A stretch of 64,000 nt of DNA from Flavobacteriaceae bacterium (lineage in GTDB: Bacteria > Bacteroidota > Bacteroidia > Flavobacteriales > Flavobacteriaceae). The position numbers were made by a program, and so were the translations under genes. Positions 37,707 through 47,256 of this stretch are shown piece after piece. The stretch lies in the NCBI GenBank assembly GCA_013373385.1, contig JABXHX010000019.1:1-64000 (forward strand). The letters run 5' to 3'. Numbering within the stretch: position 1 is the stretch's first letter; every line of letters starts with the position of its first letter. The notes below the pieces were generated by a model. It was not told the DNA's origin, did no database searches, and saw only the letters and a program-made list of their open reading frames with translations.

Positions 37707-38780
37707 TTATTCTTTGATTCTAACACTTCCGTATTGTGATTTTATTATAAGTTTTGAGTTGTTTTTGCTATTTCCGTAAGTACCTTCGTAGTATTTTTTA
37801 GTAGAATTTCTGATGCTTTTTCTCATATCAACTTTAGCATCATCATATCTAAAACTAGCGTACTGTAAATCAATCATAAAGTTAAAATTACTAGATGGTT
37901 TTACGCCTATATTTATGCCGGTATATTCACTAGATATTTCAGCTCTTTCAAATCCGTTTGCTAGCTCTTTAATCTTAATTGAACCATAATCTGCATTCAA
38001 ATGCAAGTTTTTAGAAACAGTACCTAATCTAATAGTTACGTAGTCTGTATTTCCTTTAATATCTTTTACATCATTAACTGTAATGTTACCGTAATCTGCA
38101 TTGAAGTTGACGTTGTTTACAGCTTCAATAGTAATGTTAGAATAATCTGCATTTACTTTAGCATCATCAGTTTTATCAATGGTTAGTTTAGAGTAATCTG
38201 CATTTACACTTCCACGTTTCATAAAATTAATAGTAGAACTTTTACAGTAGTCTATATTGATGTTGTTAGAAGTATTGTTTAAATCGCCAATAATTAACTT
38301 ACCATAATCGCAATTAATATCAGCAGCACCATCTAATTCATTTAATAAAATACTACCATAGTCATTGCTTAGTTTCACATTGTTAGATACGGGCATTTTA
38401 ATGGTGTAATCTATTTGATAGCTAGTATTATTGTTTTTACCCCAAAAACTCCAAGAACTAGAACCTCTTTCAAATTTTGTTTTTGCAGAAACTCTGTTTG
38501 AGTTGCCTTCAAAATCTACATAAATAGTTCTTAGTTTTTTTTCTACCCTACTAGGGTTATTCCCTTTTACAGTAATTTTAACGGTAATTTCTACCCTGTT
38601 TTTGTTCCAGGTTGTAATGTTTATTGCACCATATTTGTTGCTTATGGCAACTGTAGCATCTTTGCTAACGGTATATTCTTTTTTTATCGTTTTACTTTTT
38701 TCGTGCCTTGGTTTTGTGTTGGCTACACTAATTAGCGGAATTAAAAAAAAGAGTACTGTAATTTTAAATATAGATTTCAT
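37707..38780 (-). CDS. exported DUF4097-like beta-solenoid protein
   Basis: The 357-residue protein has a signal peptide (MKSIFKITVLFFLIPLISVAN). The mature part carries eight imperfect repeats centred on D-Y-G/S: LSNDYGSILL, NCDYGKLIIG, NIDYCKSSTI, NADYSKLTID, NADYSNITIE, NADYGNITVN, NTDYVTIRLG, NADYGSIKIK. The spacing is about 20 residues, as in DUF4097-type solenoids. Function is unknown; it is likely at the cell surface or in the periplasm. It overlaps the anti-sigma gene by 17 bases and is followed by the DUF2807 gene, so the four genes from the sigma factor onward form one operon. Confidence 0.85.
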   Translation of the reverse strand: MKSIFKITVLFFLIPLISVANTKPRHEKSKTIKKEYTVSKDATVAISNKYGAINITTWNKNRVEITVKITVKGNNPSRVEKKLRTIYVDFEGNSNRVSAKTKFERGSSSWSFWGKNNNTSYQIDYTIKMPVSNNVKLSNDYGSILLNELDGAADINCDYGKLIIGDLNNTSNNINIDYCKSSTINFMKRGSVNADYSKLTIDKTDDAKVNADYSNITIEAVNNVNFNADYGNITVNDVKDIKGNTDYVTIRLGTVSKNLHLNADYGSIKIKELANGFERAEISSEYTGINIGVKPSSNFNFMIDLQYASFRYDDAKVDMRKSIRNSTKKYYEGTYGNSKNNSKLIIKSQYGSVRIKE

Positions 38781-39294
38781 CGGTATTGTTTTCTTTAAGA
38801 TTGTTAATTGTTTCTATTTGTTTTAATACATGTTGTAAAACCTCAATTCTACTTTGATAATTACTTATCATGGCATAAATAACACGTCTGTCATTTGTAC
38901 TTTTGTTAAGTTCTATTACCAAATCTTTGTATTTATCTTCTAATATTTCTAATTGATTTAATGCATCTTCAATTACACGTTCATTCTTAGGATTTCTTGC
39001 TTTTTCAATTTTATGAAGCTCTTGTTTTATGGTAGTTACAAAGAAGCTTTCTGTTTCTTGCATTTGTGGCGATACATCTGCTAGTACAATAGGTTGGGTA
39101 TTAAAATTTACACCTAAATAAAAGCCAACGATTAAGATTACTGATGCAGCAATGCTCATCCATTTATAAGAGACAATCTGTTTCTTTTTTTTTGGATTGT
39201 TCAAACGCTCTTGAAATCTTTCTAAATGACCGAACCTTGGTTCTGCTACATCAAAATCGGTGGTCTTAAAAAAGTGATTAAACTGATCTTTCAT
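38764..39294 (-). CDS. probable membrane anti-sigma factor
   Basis: The 176-residue protein has a cytoplasmic N terminus of about 40 residues (FGHLERFQERLNN), one membrane segment (WMSIAASVILIVGFYLGV) and a periplasmic coiled-coil-like C terminus rich in E, K and N. This topology and its place directly after an ECF sigma gene (12 bases) fit an anti-sigma factor. The zinc-binding ZAS motif (HxxxCxxC) is absent, so it is not a classic ZAS protein. It overlaps the next gene by 17 bases. The role is inferred from context. Confidence 0.7.
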   Translation of the reverse strand: MKDQFNHFFKTTDFDVAEPRFGHLERFQERLNNPKKKKQIVSYKWMSIAASVILIVGFYLGVNFNTQPIVLADVSPQMQETESFFVTTIKQELHKIEKARNPKNERVIEDALNQLEILEDKYKDLVIELNKSTNDRRVIYAMISNYQSRIEVLQHVLKQIETINNLKENNTDEIYI

Positions 39295-39306
39295 TTCTTG
39301 GTTTTA

Positions 39307-39855
39307 TTATGCTGTTTGTAAAACAAGCTGTTGTTTTAATTTCTTTTTTGCTCTAGATATGGTGGTTCGTACATTTTCATTGGTAAATCCTAATATTTGT
39401 GCGATTTCTTCATAATCGTAACCTTCTATTAGGTTTAAACTCAACACAATTCTGTAATTATCTTTTAAAGAATTTAATACCTCTAACACTTTGTTTGCAT
39501 GTAACGAACTATAATCTATAGGCTCTTCATTTACGGTAGAGGTGTTTTTAATGACCTCCATTTTTACATCTTGGTATTTGTTATTTTTTTTTAACTGAGT
39601 CAAACTCTTGTTAATTACAATTCGTTTTAACCAAGCACCAAAAGTTACTTCTCCAATAAACGTATCTAACTTTGTAAAGGCTGTTAAAAAGGCTTCTTGC
39701 ATTACATCTTCTGCTTCAAACTCATCTTTAAGTATTCTTAAGGATGTATTGTACATTGCTTTGTAATACTGTTTATATATCTGCATTTGTGCAGAAGTAT
39801 CACCTTTTTTGCAGCGTTCTAAAAGTTGGTTACTATGTTGATTTGTATCTTTCAC
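39307..39855 (-). CDS. ECF-family RNA polymerase sigma factor
   Basis: Sigma region 2 is visible in YNTSLRILKDEFEAEDVMQEAF. Region 4, with its helix-turn-helix, is YDYEEIAQILGFTNENVRTT followed by S-R-A-K-K-K-L. There is no region 1.1 or 3, as expected for ECF factors. No ATG is available: the candidate starts are GTG at 39855 (V-K-D-T-N-Q-H) and GTG at 39885 (10 residues longer). I chose the shorter form because its N terminus looks like other ECF proteins. It leads an operon with an anti-sigma gene and two exported solenoid proteins. Confidence 0.9.
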   Translation of the reverse strand: MKDTNQHSNQLLERCKKGDTSAQMQIYKQYYKAMYNTSLRILKDEFEAEDVMQEAFLTAFTKLDTFIGEVTFGAWLKRIVINKSLTQLKKNNKYQDVKMEVIKNTSTVNEEPIDYSSLHANKVLEVLNSLKDNYRIVLSLNLIEGYDYEEIAQILGFTNENVRTTISRAKKKLKQQLVLQTA

Positions 39856-39972
39856 AAAAACGTTTCTATAGTATAGACAATGCACTTTTTGGTTTGTGAC
39901 AGTTCTTTACGATAAAATTACGGTTTTTATAAAATCATTGGCATAACAATTGACTTATTAGAATAGAATCAA

Positions 39973-40029
39973 AAGGATTTAGAATGTAATTTGCTGAAAA
40001 TCAGCAGAATGTAAAAGTAAAAAATCCTT
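39973..40029 (+). promoter_or_regulatory. nested inverted/direct repeats upstream of lon
   Basis: An outer inverted repeat, AAGGATTT (39973-39980) and AAATCCTT (40022-40029), encloses two direct copies of AGAATGTAA (39981-39989, 40006-40014). These flank a perfect hairpin TGCTGA-AAA-TCAGCA (39992-40006). It lies 50-110 bases before the lon ATG and may be an operator or a structured leader. Which protein binds is unknown. Confidence 0.5.
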
Positions 40030-40080
40030 GGGTAAATTTTGAATAAAAGATTAAATGTCAACTTGACAGAAATAGATACT

Positions 40081-42537
40081 ATGAGTAAAGCTAAAATACT
40101 TGGTTTAGACAGTTTGTCGCTTCACAATATGTTAGATGAAGATTCGGAGTTAATTCCGTTAATGACGCCAGAAGATGAAGAGATTATTAATAAAGAAGAG
40201 ATTCCTGCAGAATTGCCAATTCTTCCTTTAAGAAATACCGTGCTTTTTCCTGGAGTAGTAATTCCAATTACAGCAGGTAGAGATGCTTCTATCCAATTAA
40301 TTAAAGATGCTAATGCTGGAGATAAAATATTGGGTGTGGTAGCGCAAAAAAATCCTGAAGTAGAAAATCCTACAGAAAATGATATCTATAAAATCGGAGT
40401 GGTTGCTCAGATTTTACGCGTCTTAAAAATGCCTGATGGAAATACAACTGTAATTATCCAAGGTAAAAAACGTTTTGAGGTTAATCAAATCGTGCAAAAC
40501 GAACCATATTTAAAAGCCACTACTAAAGAGGCTTTGGAAGATAGAACTGATGAATTCAATAAAGAGTTTGATGCCATTATAGATTCTATTAAAGAACAAG
40601 CACTGCAGATTATTAAAATCAATCCAATGCTGCCTTCAGAAGCTTCGTTTGCTATTAAAAACATTCAGAGCAATTCTTTTTTAGTGAATTTTATTTCATC
40701 AAATATGGATTTGAATGTAAAAGAAAAGCAAGAATTATTAGAACAATACAATCTCAAAGAACGTGCATTATTAACCTTAAAACGTTTAAATAAAGAGTTA
40801 CAGCGTTTAGAGCTAAAGAATGATATACAATCTAAAACGCGTTCTGATATGGATCAGCAGCAACGTGAGTATTATTTACATCAACAATTAAAAACCATTC
40901 AAGAAGAATTAGGAGGCGTTTCTAACGATCAAGAATTGGAAGAAATGCGTATAAAATCTAAAGGAAAAAAATGGAATAAAGATGTTGCAGAGACTTTTGA
41001 CAAAGAGTTGGGAAGATTAAAAAGGATGAACCCACAAATGGCAGAATATGGTGTGCAACGTAGCTATTTAGAGTTGATGCTTGAGCTGCCTTGGGGAGAA
41101 TATTCTGAGGATAAATTTGATTTAAAAAGAGCGCAAAAGATTTTAGATAGAGATCATTTTGGATTAGAGAAAGTAAAGGAAAGAATCATTGAACACTTAG
41201 CAGTGTTAAAGCTAAAAGGAGATATGAAATCGCCAATTATTTGTTTGTATGGACCTCCGGGGGTAGGAAAAACGTCTCTTGGTAAATCTGTTGCTGAGTC
41301 TTTAGGAAGAAAATATGTGCGAATGTCTTTAGGTGGATTACGTGATGAAGCAGAAATTCGCGGACATAGAAAAACCTATATCGGTGCAATGCCTGGTAGG
41401 TTGATTCAGAACTTAAAAAAAGCAGGTACCTCGAATCCTGTTTTTGTATTAGATGAAATTGATAAGTTAAGTGCAAGTCATCAAGGAGATCCATCTTCTG
41501 CAATGTTAGAAGTTTTAGACCCTGAGCAAAATACAGAATTTTATGACAACTATTTAGAGGTTGGTTTTGATCTTTCTAAAGTGCTATTTATTGCTACAGC
41601 AAATAACCTAGGAGAAATTCCATGGGCGTTGCGCGATAGAATGGAGATTATTAATGTTACGGGTTATACTATTGAAGAGAAGATAGAAATCGCTAAAAAA
41701 CATCTATTACCAAAGCAACTAAAAGAGCATGGTTTAACAACGAAAGATTTAAAGCTAGGAAAATCTCAAATAGAAAAAATAGTAGAAGGCTATACAAGAG
41801 AGTCTGGTGTACGTGGCTTAGAAAAGCAAGTAGCAAAAGTTGTGCGCTATGCAGCAAAATCTATTGCAATGGAGCAAGTGTATAATGTAACCCTAACGAA
41901 TGAAGATATTGTATCTATTTTAGGACCAGCCAGATTAGAAAGAGATAAATATGAAAATAATGGCGTAGCGGGTGTGGTTACAGGATTGGCATGGACAAGC
42001 GTTGGTGGAGATATCTTGTTTATTGAATCTATTTTATCGAAGGGAAAAGGAAATCTAAGTATTACAGGGAACTTAGGTAAGGTAATGAAAGAATCTGCAA
42101 CTATTGCGATGGAGTATATTAAGGCAAATGCAGAAGAGTTTGGAGTTGATACTGGTATTTTAGAAAATTACAACGTACATATTCACGTACCCGAAGGTGC
42201 TACACCAAAGGATGGTCCTAGTGCTGGAGTAACTATGTTAACTTCGTTAGTTTCATTATTTACACAGCGTAAAGTAAAAAGTAAATTAGCAATGACTGGT
42301 GAAATTACATTGCGTGGAAAGGTATTGCCAGTTGGCGGAATCAAAGAAAAAATATTGGCTGCGAAAAGAGCAAATATTAAAGAAATTATTTTGTGTGAAG
42401 AGAATAAAAAAGATGTGTTAGAAATTAAAGCATCTTATTTAAAAGGATTGCAATTTTATTACGTGTCTGAAATGCACGAAGTAATTGATATTGCTTTGAC
42501 AAAACAAAAAGTAAAGAATGCTAAGAAATTAGTGTAA
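40081..42537 (+). CDS. lon: ATP-dependent protease Lon (endopeptidase La)
   Basis: Lon degrades misfolded and regulatory proteins in the cytoplasm. The N-terminal LON substrate domain spans about 40-240 ([19 protein letters not shown]). Walker A is GPPGVGKT (K397), and Walker B is FVLDEIDKL. The proteolytic dyad is S714 (PKDGPSAG) and K757 (GIKEKILAA). The protein has about 818 residues from the ATG at 40081 (MSKAKILGL). A TTG 42 bases earlier is in frame but is unlikely to be used. The upstream region holds elaborate repeats that could control stress induction. Confidence 0.97.
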   Translation: MSKAKILGLDSLSLHNMLDEDSELIPLMTPEDEEIINKEEIPAELPILPLRNTVLFPGVVIPITAGRDASIQLIKDANAGDKILGVVAQKNPEVENPTENDIYKIGVVAQILRVLKMPDGNTTVIIQGKKRFEVNQIVQNEPYLKATTKEALEDRTDEFNKEFDAIIDSIKEQALQIIKINPMLPSEASFAIKNIQSNSFLVNFISSNMDLNVKEKQELLEQYNLKERALLTLKRLNKELQRLELKNDIQSKTRSDMDQQQREYYLHQQLKTIQEELGGVSNDQELEEMRIKSKGKKWNKDVAETFDKELGRLKRMNPQMAEYGVQRSYLELMLELPWGEYSEDKFDLKRAQKILDRDHFGLEKVKERIIEHLAVLKLKGDMKSPIICLYGPPGVGKTSLGKSVAESLGRKYVRMSLGGLRDEAEIRGHRKTYIGAMPGRLIQNLKKAGTSNPVFVLDEIDKLSASHQGDPSSAMLEVLDPEQNTEFYDNYLEVGFDLSKVLFIATANNLGEIPWALRDRMEIINVTGYTIEEKIEIAKKHLLPKQLKEHGLTTKDLKLGKSQIEKIVEGYTRESGVRGLEKQVAKVVRYAAKSIAMEQVYNVTLTNEDIVSILGPARLERDKYENNGVAGVVTGLAWTSVGGDILFIESILSKGKGNLSITGNLGKVMKESATIAMEYIKANAEEFGVDTGILENYNVHIHVPEGATPKDGPSAGVTMLTSLVSLFTQRKVKSKLAMTGEITLRGKVLPVGGIKEKILAAKRANIKEIILCEENKKDVLEIKASYLKGLQFYYVSEMHEVIDIALTKQKVKNAKKLV

Positions 42538-42554
42538 CTAGAGGTAGTAATTCT

Positions 42555-42594
42555 AAAATCCCTTTAAGACGAAATGTTTTAAAGGGATTTTTTT
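42555..42594. terminator. bidirectional terminator between lon and the receptor gene
   Basis: AAAATCCCTTTAA (42555-42567) pairs with TTAAAGGGATTTT (42579-42591) and is followed by a T run; an A run lies on the opposite side. Confidence 0.85.
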
Positions 42595-42599
42595 ATGAA

Positions 42600-44990
42600 T
42601 TAAAAAACGGTACTGCTACCAGAAGTTTCATTTTTTTCTCTATACTTTCTACGTAAAGCTTTGTTTTTTCCGCTTCCAAAACTGTAATTAAACCCGATGT
42701 ATACAGAATTGAGTTCTAAATTATAAGCACCTTTTTGAGGAAAAGGATTCGTTGATGTATAGCGAAAGTTGACTGTATTAAAAATATCGGTTCCTCTTAG
42801 AGTTAAAGCACCTCGCCCGTCTAAAATACTTAAACTTGCAGCTGCATTAATCATAAAATAAGGAGCTACAATAAATTGTACATTTTTATTTTCTCCACTA
42901 TAGCTTCCAGAAAGTTGAAATCTAATTTTTTTTGATAGTTTAAAGCTATTGCTAACTCTAGCTTTAAATCGGGTGTTTTTAACGGTATTAAATTGATTGT
43001 TAACAACACCTTCACTGTTTTGTTCATACAGGTCAAAACCGGGTCTAATAGACCACCATTTTGTAGCTTTAACACTACCAGACAATTCAATTCCGTAGTT
43101 GTTGGCAGTCTTGTAATTTGTGTATGAAATAATTTGTTTGTCTGGGTTAGAAGCATCAGCAAAAATTACCCGACCAATTTTATCAGAAATGCTTCTGTAA
43201 AATGTTCCAAAAGTAATATACCCTTTAGAAAACGATGCAGTATAGTTTAACTCATATGAGTTTGTAAACTGAGGTTTTAAATTTTTATTTCCGACAGATA
43301 ATGTCAATGGTGAAGCCCATTCTATAATTGGAGAAACTTGTATAATTGAAGGTCTGTCTACTCTACGGCTATAACCTAATTGAAACTGATTTTTATCAGA
43401 ATAACTATATGTAATATAGGCAGAAGGATAGACGCTAAAAATATTATCTGAATAAGTTTTTGGATTTGTAAGTTGTGTATTTGTGTACACTCCGTTTACT
43501 CTAAATTGCTCAAGACGAACTCCTGTCTGTAACGAGATTTTATTAAAATTTTGACTGTAATTTACGTACCCAGAGTAGGTATGTCTGTCGTATTTAAAAT
43601 CTGTATTACCTACTGGGATACTAGAAATTTCCTGATTGGTGGTGATTTTATTTAAGGTGTTGTTTATTCTTGCTTCCACACCAAGTTCTAGTTTTCCGTT
43701 GTTACTAAGGCTATTCACATAATCAATATTAACTAGCCACGTACTATCATCATTTACAATACTATTGTTGTAATTATACTCTTTTGAACTTGGATTTTGT
43801 AATTCTTTAAAGGTATCTTCATCAGGGTTTTTAGTACTGATGTAATTAAACTCAATTTCTATAGATGATCCTTTTTTCTTTAAATCTTTTTTAAAATCTA
43901 TATTGTATGTTTTTTCAGAAATATCAAATATTGCAAGGTTAGGAGAATGAAAAATTAAATTTTGATTTTCAAAAATTTTAGTTTCTGTAGAAAAATCAGT
44001 TTTAATAAAGTTCTGTGAAGTATAGAATGATAGTGTGTTGCTTTTACTTAAAAAGAGATCTGCACCAACTTTTAGGTAGTGTGCTAAACTTCTGTCTAAA
44101 AAGTCGAAATTTTGCAAAGCATCTTTGTCAGTTCTTTCAAGTTTACTGCCAGTTTCATAATCCCCCCAATCCAATCCGTAATTTCCATAAAAATTAACTT
44201 TTCCTATTTTATAGTTCATGTTAATTGAGTTTGTTGGGCGTGTATTTTTACTGTGTTTTGCACCAACCGAAATAGACCCATTAAAACCAATAGATGTATT
44301 CTTTTTTAAAACAATATTAATGATACCGCTCATGCCTTCTGGATTGTATTTTGCAGATGGGTTTGTAATCAGTTCAATTTTCTTTACTAAAGAAGAAGGT
44401 ATCTGTTTTAGGGCTTGCGAAGCTTTTAAGTTAGAGGGTTTGCCATCTATTAACACACGAACATTTTCATTTCCTCTTAAGCTGATACTCCCTGATAAAT
44501 AATCTACATTTACAGATGGGACACTTTCTAACATTTCTAAAGAGTTAGCACCCGTAACTTCTAGATCTTTGCCAATAAGAATCACCTTTCTATCTATTTT
44601 TTGGACAATTGTTGAGGTGTTTGTTTCTAGGGTTACTTCATCTAAGTTTGTGCTATCTTCTATTAAAAGTAACGTTTCTATATTGTGTTTTTGCAGATTT
44701 TTAGATAACTCAATTGTTTTATAAATACTTTTATACCCTATAAAATGCACTTCTACAAAAATAGTTTTTAAGGGTAGATTTTTTACTGTAAATAACCCTT
44801 TATTATTAGTGATGCTACCAGTGATGATTTGCTTGTGAGTGTTTCTACAAACAATATTTACGTAAGGGATAGCTACTTTTGTTTTAGCATCAATAACTTT
44901 CCCCTTAATAATACCTAACTTTGTTTTTGTTGTTTGAGTGTACCCACTAAGTTGATTAAGTAAAAAGAGAATTACGAATAGTTTCTTCAT
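42600..44990 (-). CDS. TonB-dependent-receptor-like outer membrane protein (OMP_b-brl_3 type)
   Basis: The 796-residue protein has a signal peptide (MKKLFVILFLLNQLSGYTQ). A carboxypeptidase-regulatory-like domain follows (about 25-105, GIIKGKVIDAKTKVAIPYV). Next is a plug domain containing SLEMLESVPSVNVDYLSGSI and VRVLIDGKPS, then a large barrel ending in GFNYSFGSGKNK. It belongs to the outer membrane beta-barrel family often called OMP_b-brl_3. A substrate cannot be read from the sequence. No SusD-like partner is adjacent. Upstream lies a consensus promoter and a tandem 18-bp dyad at 45040-45081, so expression is probably controlled by a dedicated activator. Confidence 0.9.
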   Translation of the reverse strand: MKKLFVILFLLNQLSGYTQTTKTKLGIIKGKVIDAKTKVAIPYVNIVCRNTHKQIITGSITNNKGLFTVKNLPLKTIFVEVHFIGYKSIYKTIELSKNLQKHNIETLLLIEDSTNLDEVTLETNTSTIVQKIDRKVILIGKDLEVTGANSLEMLESVPSVNVDYLSGSISLRGNENVRVLIDGKPSNLKASQALKQIPSSLVKKIELITNPSAKYNPEGMSGIINIVLKKNTSIGFNGSISVGAKHSKNTRPTNSINMNYKIGKVNFYGNYGLDWGDYETGSKLERTDKDALQNFDFLDRSLAHYLKVGADLFLSKSNTLSFYTSQNFIKTDFSTETKIFENQNLIFHSPNLAIFDISEKTYNIDFKKDLKKKGSSIEIEFNYISTKNPDEDTFKELQNPSSKEYNYNNSIVNDDSTWLVNIDYVNSLSNNGKLELGVEARINNTLNKITTNQEISSIPVGNTDFKYDRHTYSGYVNYSQNFNKISLQTGVRLEQFRVNGVYTNTQLTNPKTYSDNIFSVYPSAYITYSYSDKNQFQLGYSRRVDRPSIIQVSPIIEWASPLTLSVGNKNLKPQFTNSYELNYTASFSKGYITFGTFYRSISDKIGRVIFADASNPDKQIISYTNYKTANNYGIELSGSVKATKWWSIRPGFDLYEQNSEGVVNNQFNTVKNTRFKARVSNSFKLSKKIRFQLSGSYSGENKNVQFIVAPYFMINAAASLSILDGRGALTLRGTDIFNTVNFRYTSTNPFPQKGAYNLELNSVYIGFNYSFGSGKNKALRRKYREKNETSGSSTVF

Positions 44991-45009
44991 AGTAAGTTAA
45001 ATTTTTTGG

Positions 45010-45040
45010 CAAAGATAAGTTAAGAAATAAAGCAATACAA
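45010..45040 (-). promoter_or_regulatory. promoter of the outer-membrane receptor gene
   Basis: On the minus strand TTG (45040-45038), 20 bases, then TATCTTTG (45017-45010) gives a consensus -33/-7 pair. The -7 element ends 19 bases before the ATG. The -33 element touches the tandem dyad upstream. Confidence 0.7.
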
Positions 45041-45081
45041 TCACTGAAAACCGTGATTTTGGCATCACCGAAAACTGTGAT
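45040..45081 (-). promoter_or_regulatory. tandem 18-bp dyad operator, 24-bp period
   Basis: ATCACTGAAAACCGTGAT (45040-45057) and ATCACCGAAAACTGTGAT (45064-45081) are two nearly identical units of form ATCAC-n-GAAAAC-n-GTGAT. Each is itself a dyad (ATCAC/GTGAT), and they lie 24 bases apart start to start. They sit directly upstream of the -33 element, the position of an activator site. On the minus strand they read ACAGTTTTC/ACGGTTTTC, loosely similar to LytTR-regulator half-sites. Confidence 0.65.
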
Positions 45082-45216
45082 GGTAAAAACATATTTTATG
45101 TAACTAATATCAAAAAATGTATTATACAGTAAACAATTATAATTAATTTCTAAATTCTCATGGAATTTTTTGAACTAAAAAACATAATAGCTGTATGTGT
45201 TAATGAATAATTATTT

Positions 45217-46497
45217 TTATTCAATATATTTTGTTTTTGAGTCAATTAACCAAGAATAGTCAGTAGGATCGTTTTTATGTGTTTCAATAAAACTACTTTT
45301 TGATGGAGAATGTTCTATCCATGTTTTACCTCCATCTGTTGTTCTAAAAAAAATGTCTTTCCTAATTAATGGATTCACATTGATAAAATTATATTTAAAT
45401 AAAATACCTGTATTTTTATTAAAAAACTTTATTTTATCAATATCACCTTCATAAATTTTATTCCATGTGTCTCCAAAGTTTTCTGATTTGTAGATTGTAT
45501 TCTCAACTTTTAGATAGCCAATATTGTTAAAAAACGATGGGGCTTTACTTGTTTTCTGATTAAAACTATTATGTATAATTTTTCCGTGATCAATTTTAAC
45601 AAGATAATTAGTATTGTGTAGAGTAAGATAGATTAGATTTTCGTGTATAGCGATAAAGTCAGCAATTTCTTTCCTTCCAAAGGGTAAAGTACTTAAGTCA
45701 GGAAAATGATCATAAATATTTTTAATTGTTTTGTTATTTGCAACAAAAAACATTTCATTGTTGTCGTTTAAGTAATAACCATTCTTATTTGAGAAAAATT
45801 TCATTTTTCTTACTTTTTTAGATGAATATGTACTGCCAATTTGGAATACAGGTTTAAAGTCTTTTCCTTCATTTATTGAATAATACATGTTAATTTTTTG
45901 AACTCCAGTCGATGTACTATACTCAGATATACACGCCCAAAAATTGTTTTGATCTAGGTAGTAAATAGAGCTAACATAAGAATTATCTGGTCCACTGTAG
46001 ATTTCATCCCAGTTGTAAAAGCCATTTGTAGATTTGTAAATTTTACCTTTACTAAAACCAAATGCTAAATTATGATTAATAACTTGATATTGATTGGTAA
46101 AAAAATCTCTATTATGCTTTAAAGCAATAATGCCATAATAATCTAAATTAAATACTGTGTTAAATTTTTCATCATTACCATAATCACTATTACTAACTTT
46201 TAGATTAATTTTATGATGTGTTAATTGTGGAACAGATATTTTTGACTTTACATCATTATGCGAGATAAAATTGTAATATTCAGATTTTCTATTATAAAAT
46301 GAAAAGTCTGTATTTTCATGCATAAAATTTACTTGTATACCTTTGTGTAGGTTTTTACCAGTTAAAGTTATTGTATCTCCATATTTAACTCTTTTTGGTG
46401 TAACATCTATTATTTCAGTTTTAGTGCTTGGTAAAACTTGATTATCTTTTGAACAAGAAATTAAAATGATACATGAAATAAAAATGATCTTTTTCAT
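45217..46497 (-). CDS. lipoprotein with IPT/TIG domain and BNR/Asp-box repeats
   Basis: The 426-residue protein has a lipobox (ILISC, Cys15). Residues about 28-110 match an IPT/TIG immunoglobulin-like domain (IIDVTPKRVKYGDTITLTGK). The rest resembles a YCF48/BNR-type propeller. It has at least three Asp-box-like turns: STNGFYNW, SENFGDTW and TTDGGKTW. No catalytic sialidase residues are apparent. It seems to be a surface lipoprotein of unknown role. The gene is more AT-rich than its neighbours, especially in codon choice, and may be a recent or lineage-specific addition. It ends 226 bases before the receptor gene. Confidence 0.8.
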   Translation of the reverse strand: MKKIIFISCIILISCSKDNQVLPSTKTEIIDVTPKRVKYGDTITLTGKNLHKGIQVNFMHENTDFSFYNRKSEYYNFISHNDVKSKISVPQLTHHKINLKVSNSDYGNDEKFNTVFNLDYYGIIALKHNRDFFTNQYQVINHNLAFGFSKGKIYKSTNGFYNWDEIYSGPDNSYVSSIYYLDQNNFWACISEYSTSTGVQKINMYYSINEGKDFKPVFQIGSTYSSKKVRKMKFFSNKNGYYLNDNNEMFFVANNKTIKNIYDHFPDLSTLPFGRKEIADFIAIHENLIYLTLHNTNYLVKIDHGKIIHNSFNQKTSKAPSFFNNIGYLKVENTIYKSENFGDTWNKIYEGDIDKIKFFNKNTGILFKYNFINVNPLIRKDIFFRTTDGGKTWIEHSPSKSSFIETHKNDPTDYSWLIDSKTKYIE

Positions 46498-46512
46498 ATT
46501 AATTGTATTTTT

Positions 46513-47232
46513 TTAAAATTTTCTAACGTCAATAATAGTACCATTATGTAAAATATCAGAAACAGCTAGGTGATAGATTTTATTGGCTACAAATTTAGTA
46601 GAAAATAATTCATTCTTTTCTTTTAATTCTCTAAAACGTTGCACACTTTTAAATTCAGCTTCTGTAGTTTTTCTAATAGCAGTCTGCATGTTCGTATCCA
46701 CAACTCCAGGGTAAATTGCAATACATTTTACGCCATTTATTAGTTCACTTTGTTCTAATGCAGTAGTTTTAGTTATCATGTCTATTGCAGCTTTTGAACT
46801 GCAATATACTGACCATCCAGCATATGGTTTGATGGCTGCTCCAGAAGAAATGTTGATAATCTGTTTTTTACAAGTTAAGTTTTTTGTCAACCTAATAAAC
46901 GCATTGGTTAATACAAGCGGTGTAGTGGTGTTTAACTTAATGGTTTGTTGAATCTTTTCAGGACTTAAGTTTCCTAAAGTATTAATCTCTCCTAAACTAC
47001 CAGCATTATTAATTAGTGTAATTGAACTTACTGAGTTTATATTTGAAAAAATTGAATGTATAGCATTGACTGCATTTTGTGTGTTGCTCAAGTCAGTTTG
47101 TAGTTGTTGATAGGCAACTCCAGAAACTTTACTTCTTGAAATTGAAAACACGGTATAGCCTTCAGAAAAATATTTTTGAGCAATAGCTTTTCCTATTCCG
47201 TTGCTACCACCAGTAATAATAAGTACATTCAT
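46513..47232 (-). CDS. short-chain dehydrogenase/reductase (SDR)
   Basis: The 239-residue protein starts MNVLIITGGSNGIGKAIAQK, the classic NAD(P)-binding TGxxxGIG motif. NNAGSLGE, and the catalytic YCSSKAAID (Y-x3-K) with ISSGA just before it, are present. The C terminus (HNGTIIDVRKF) resembles the sepiapterin/benzil-reductase-like subgroup, but the substrate is not known. It lies 24 bases after mazG on the same strand and ends 15 bases before the lipoprotein start, so it may join both in one transcript. Confidence 0.88.
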   Translation of the reverse strand: MNVLIITGGSNGIGKAIAQKYFSEGYTVFSISRSKVSGVAYQQLQTDLSNTQNAVNAIHSIFSNINSVSSITLINNAGSLGEINTLGNLSPEKIQQTIKLNTTTPLVLTNAFIRLTKNLTCKKQIINISSGAAIKPYAGWSVYCSSKAAIDMITKTTALEQSELINGVKCIAIYPGVVDTNMQTAIRKTTEAEFKSVQRFRELKEKNELFSTKFVANKIYHLAVSDILHNGTIIDVRKF

Positions 47233-47256
47233 AAAAGTAAAAGTAGGAAGAAAATT

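Noticed and set aside
36953..38780. Repeats considered as a CRISPR-like or satellite array
   Set aside because: The periodicity (about 60-75 bases) arises from protein repeats (AGSG and DYG motifs) in two intact reading frames; the DNA units diverge and there are no unique spacers.
42866..43162. 98-codon minus-strand frame within the receptor gene
   Set aside because: It is a frame-shifted shadow of the barrel-coding region with no independent signal.
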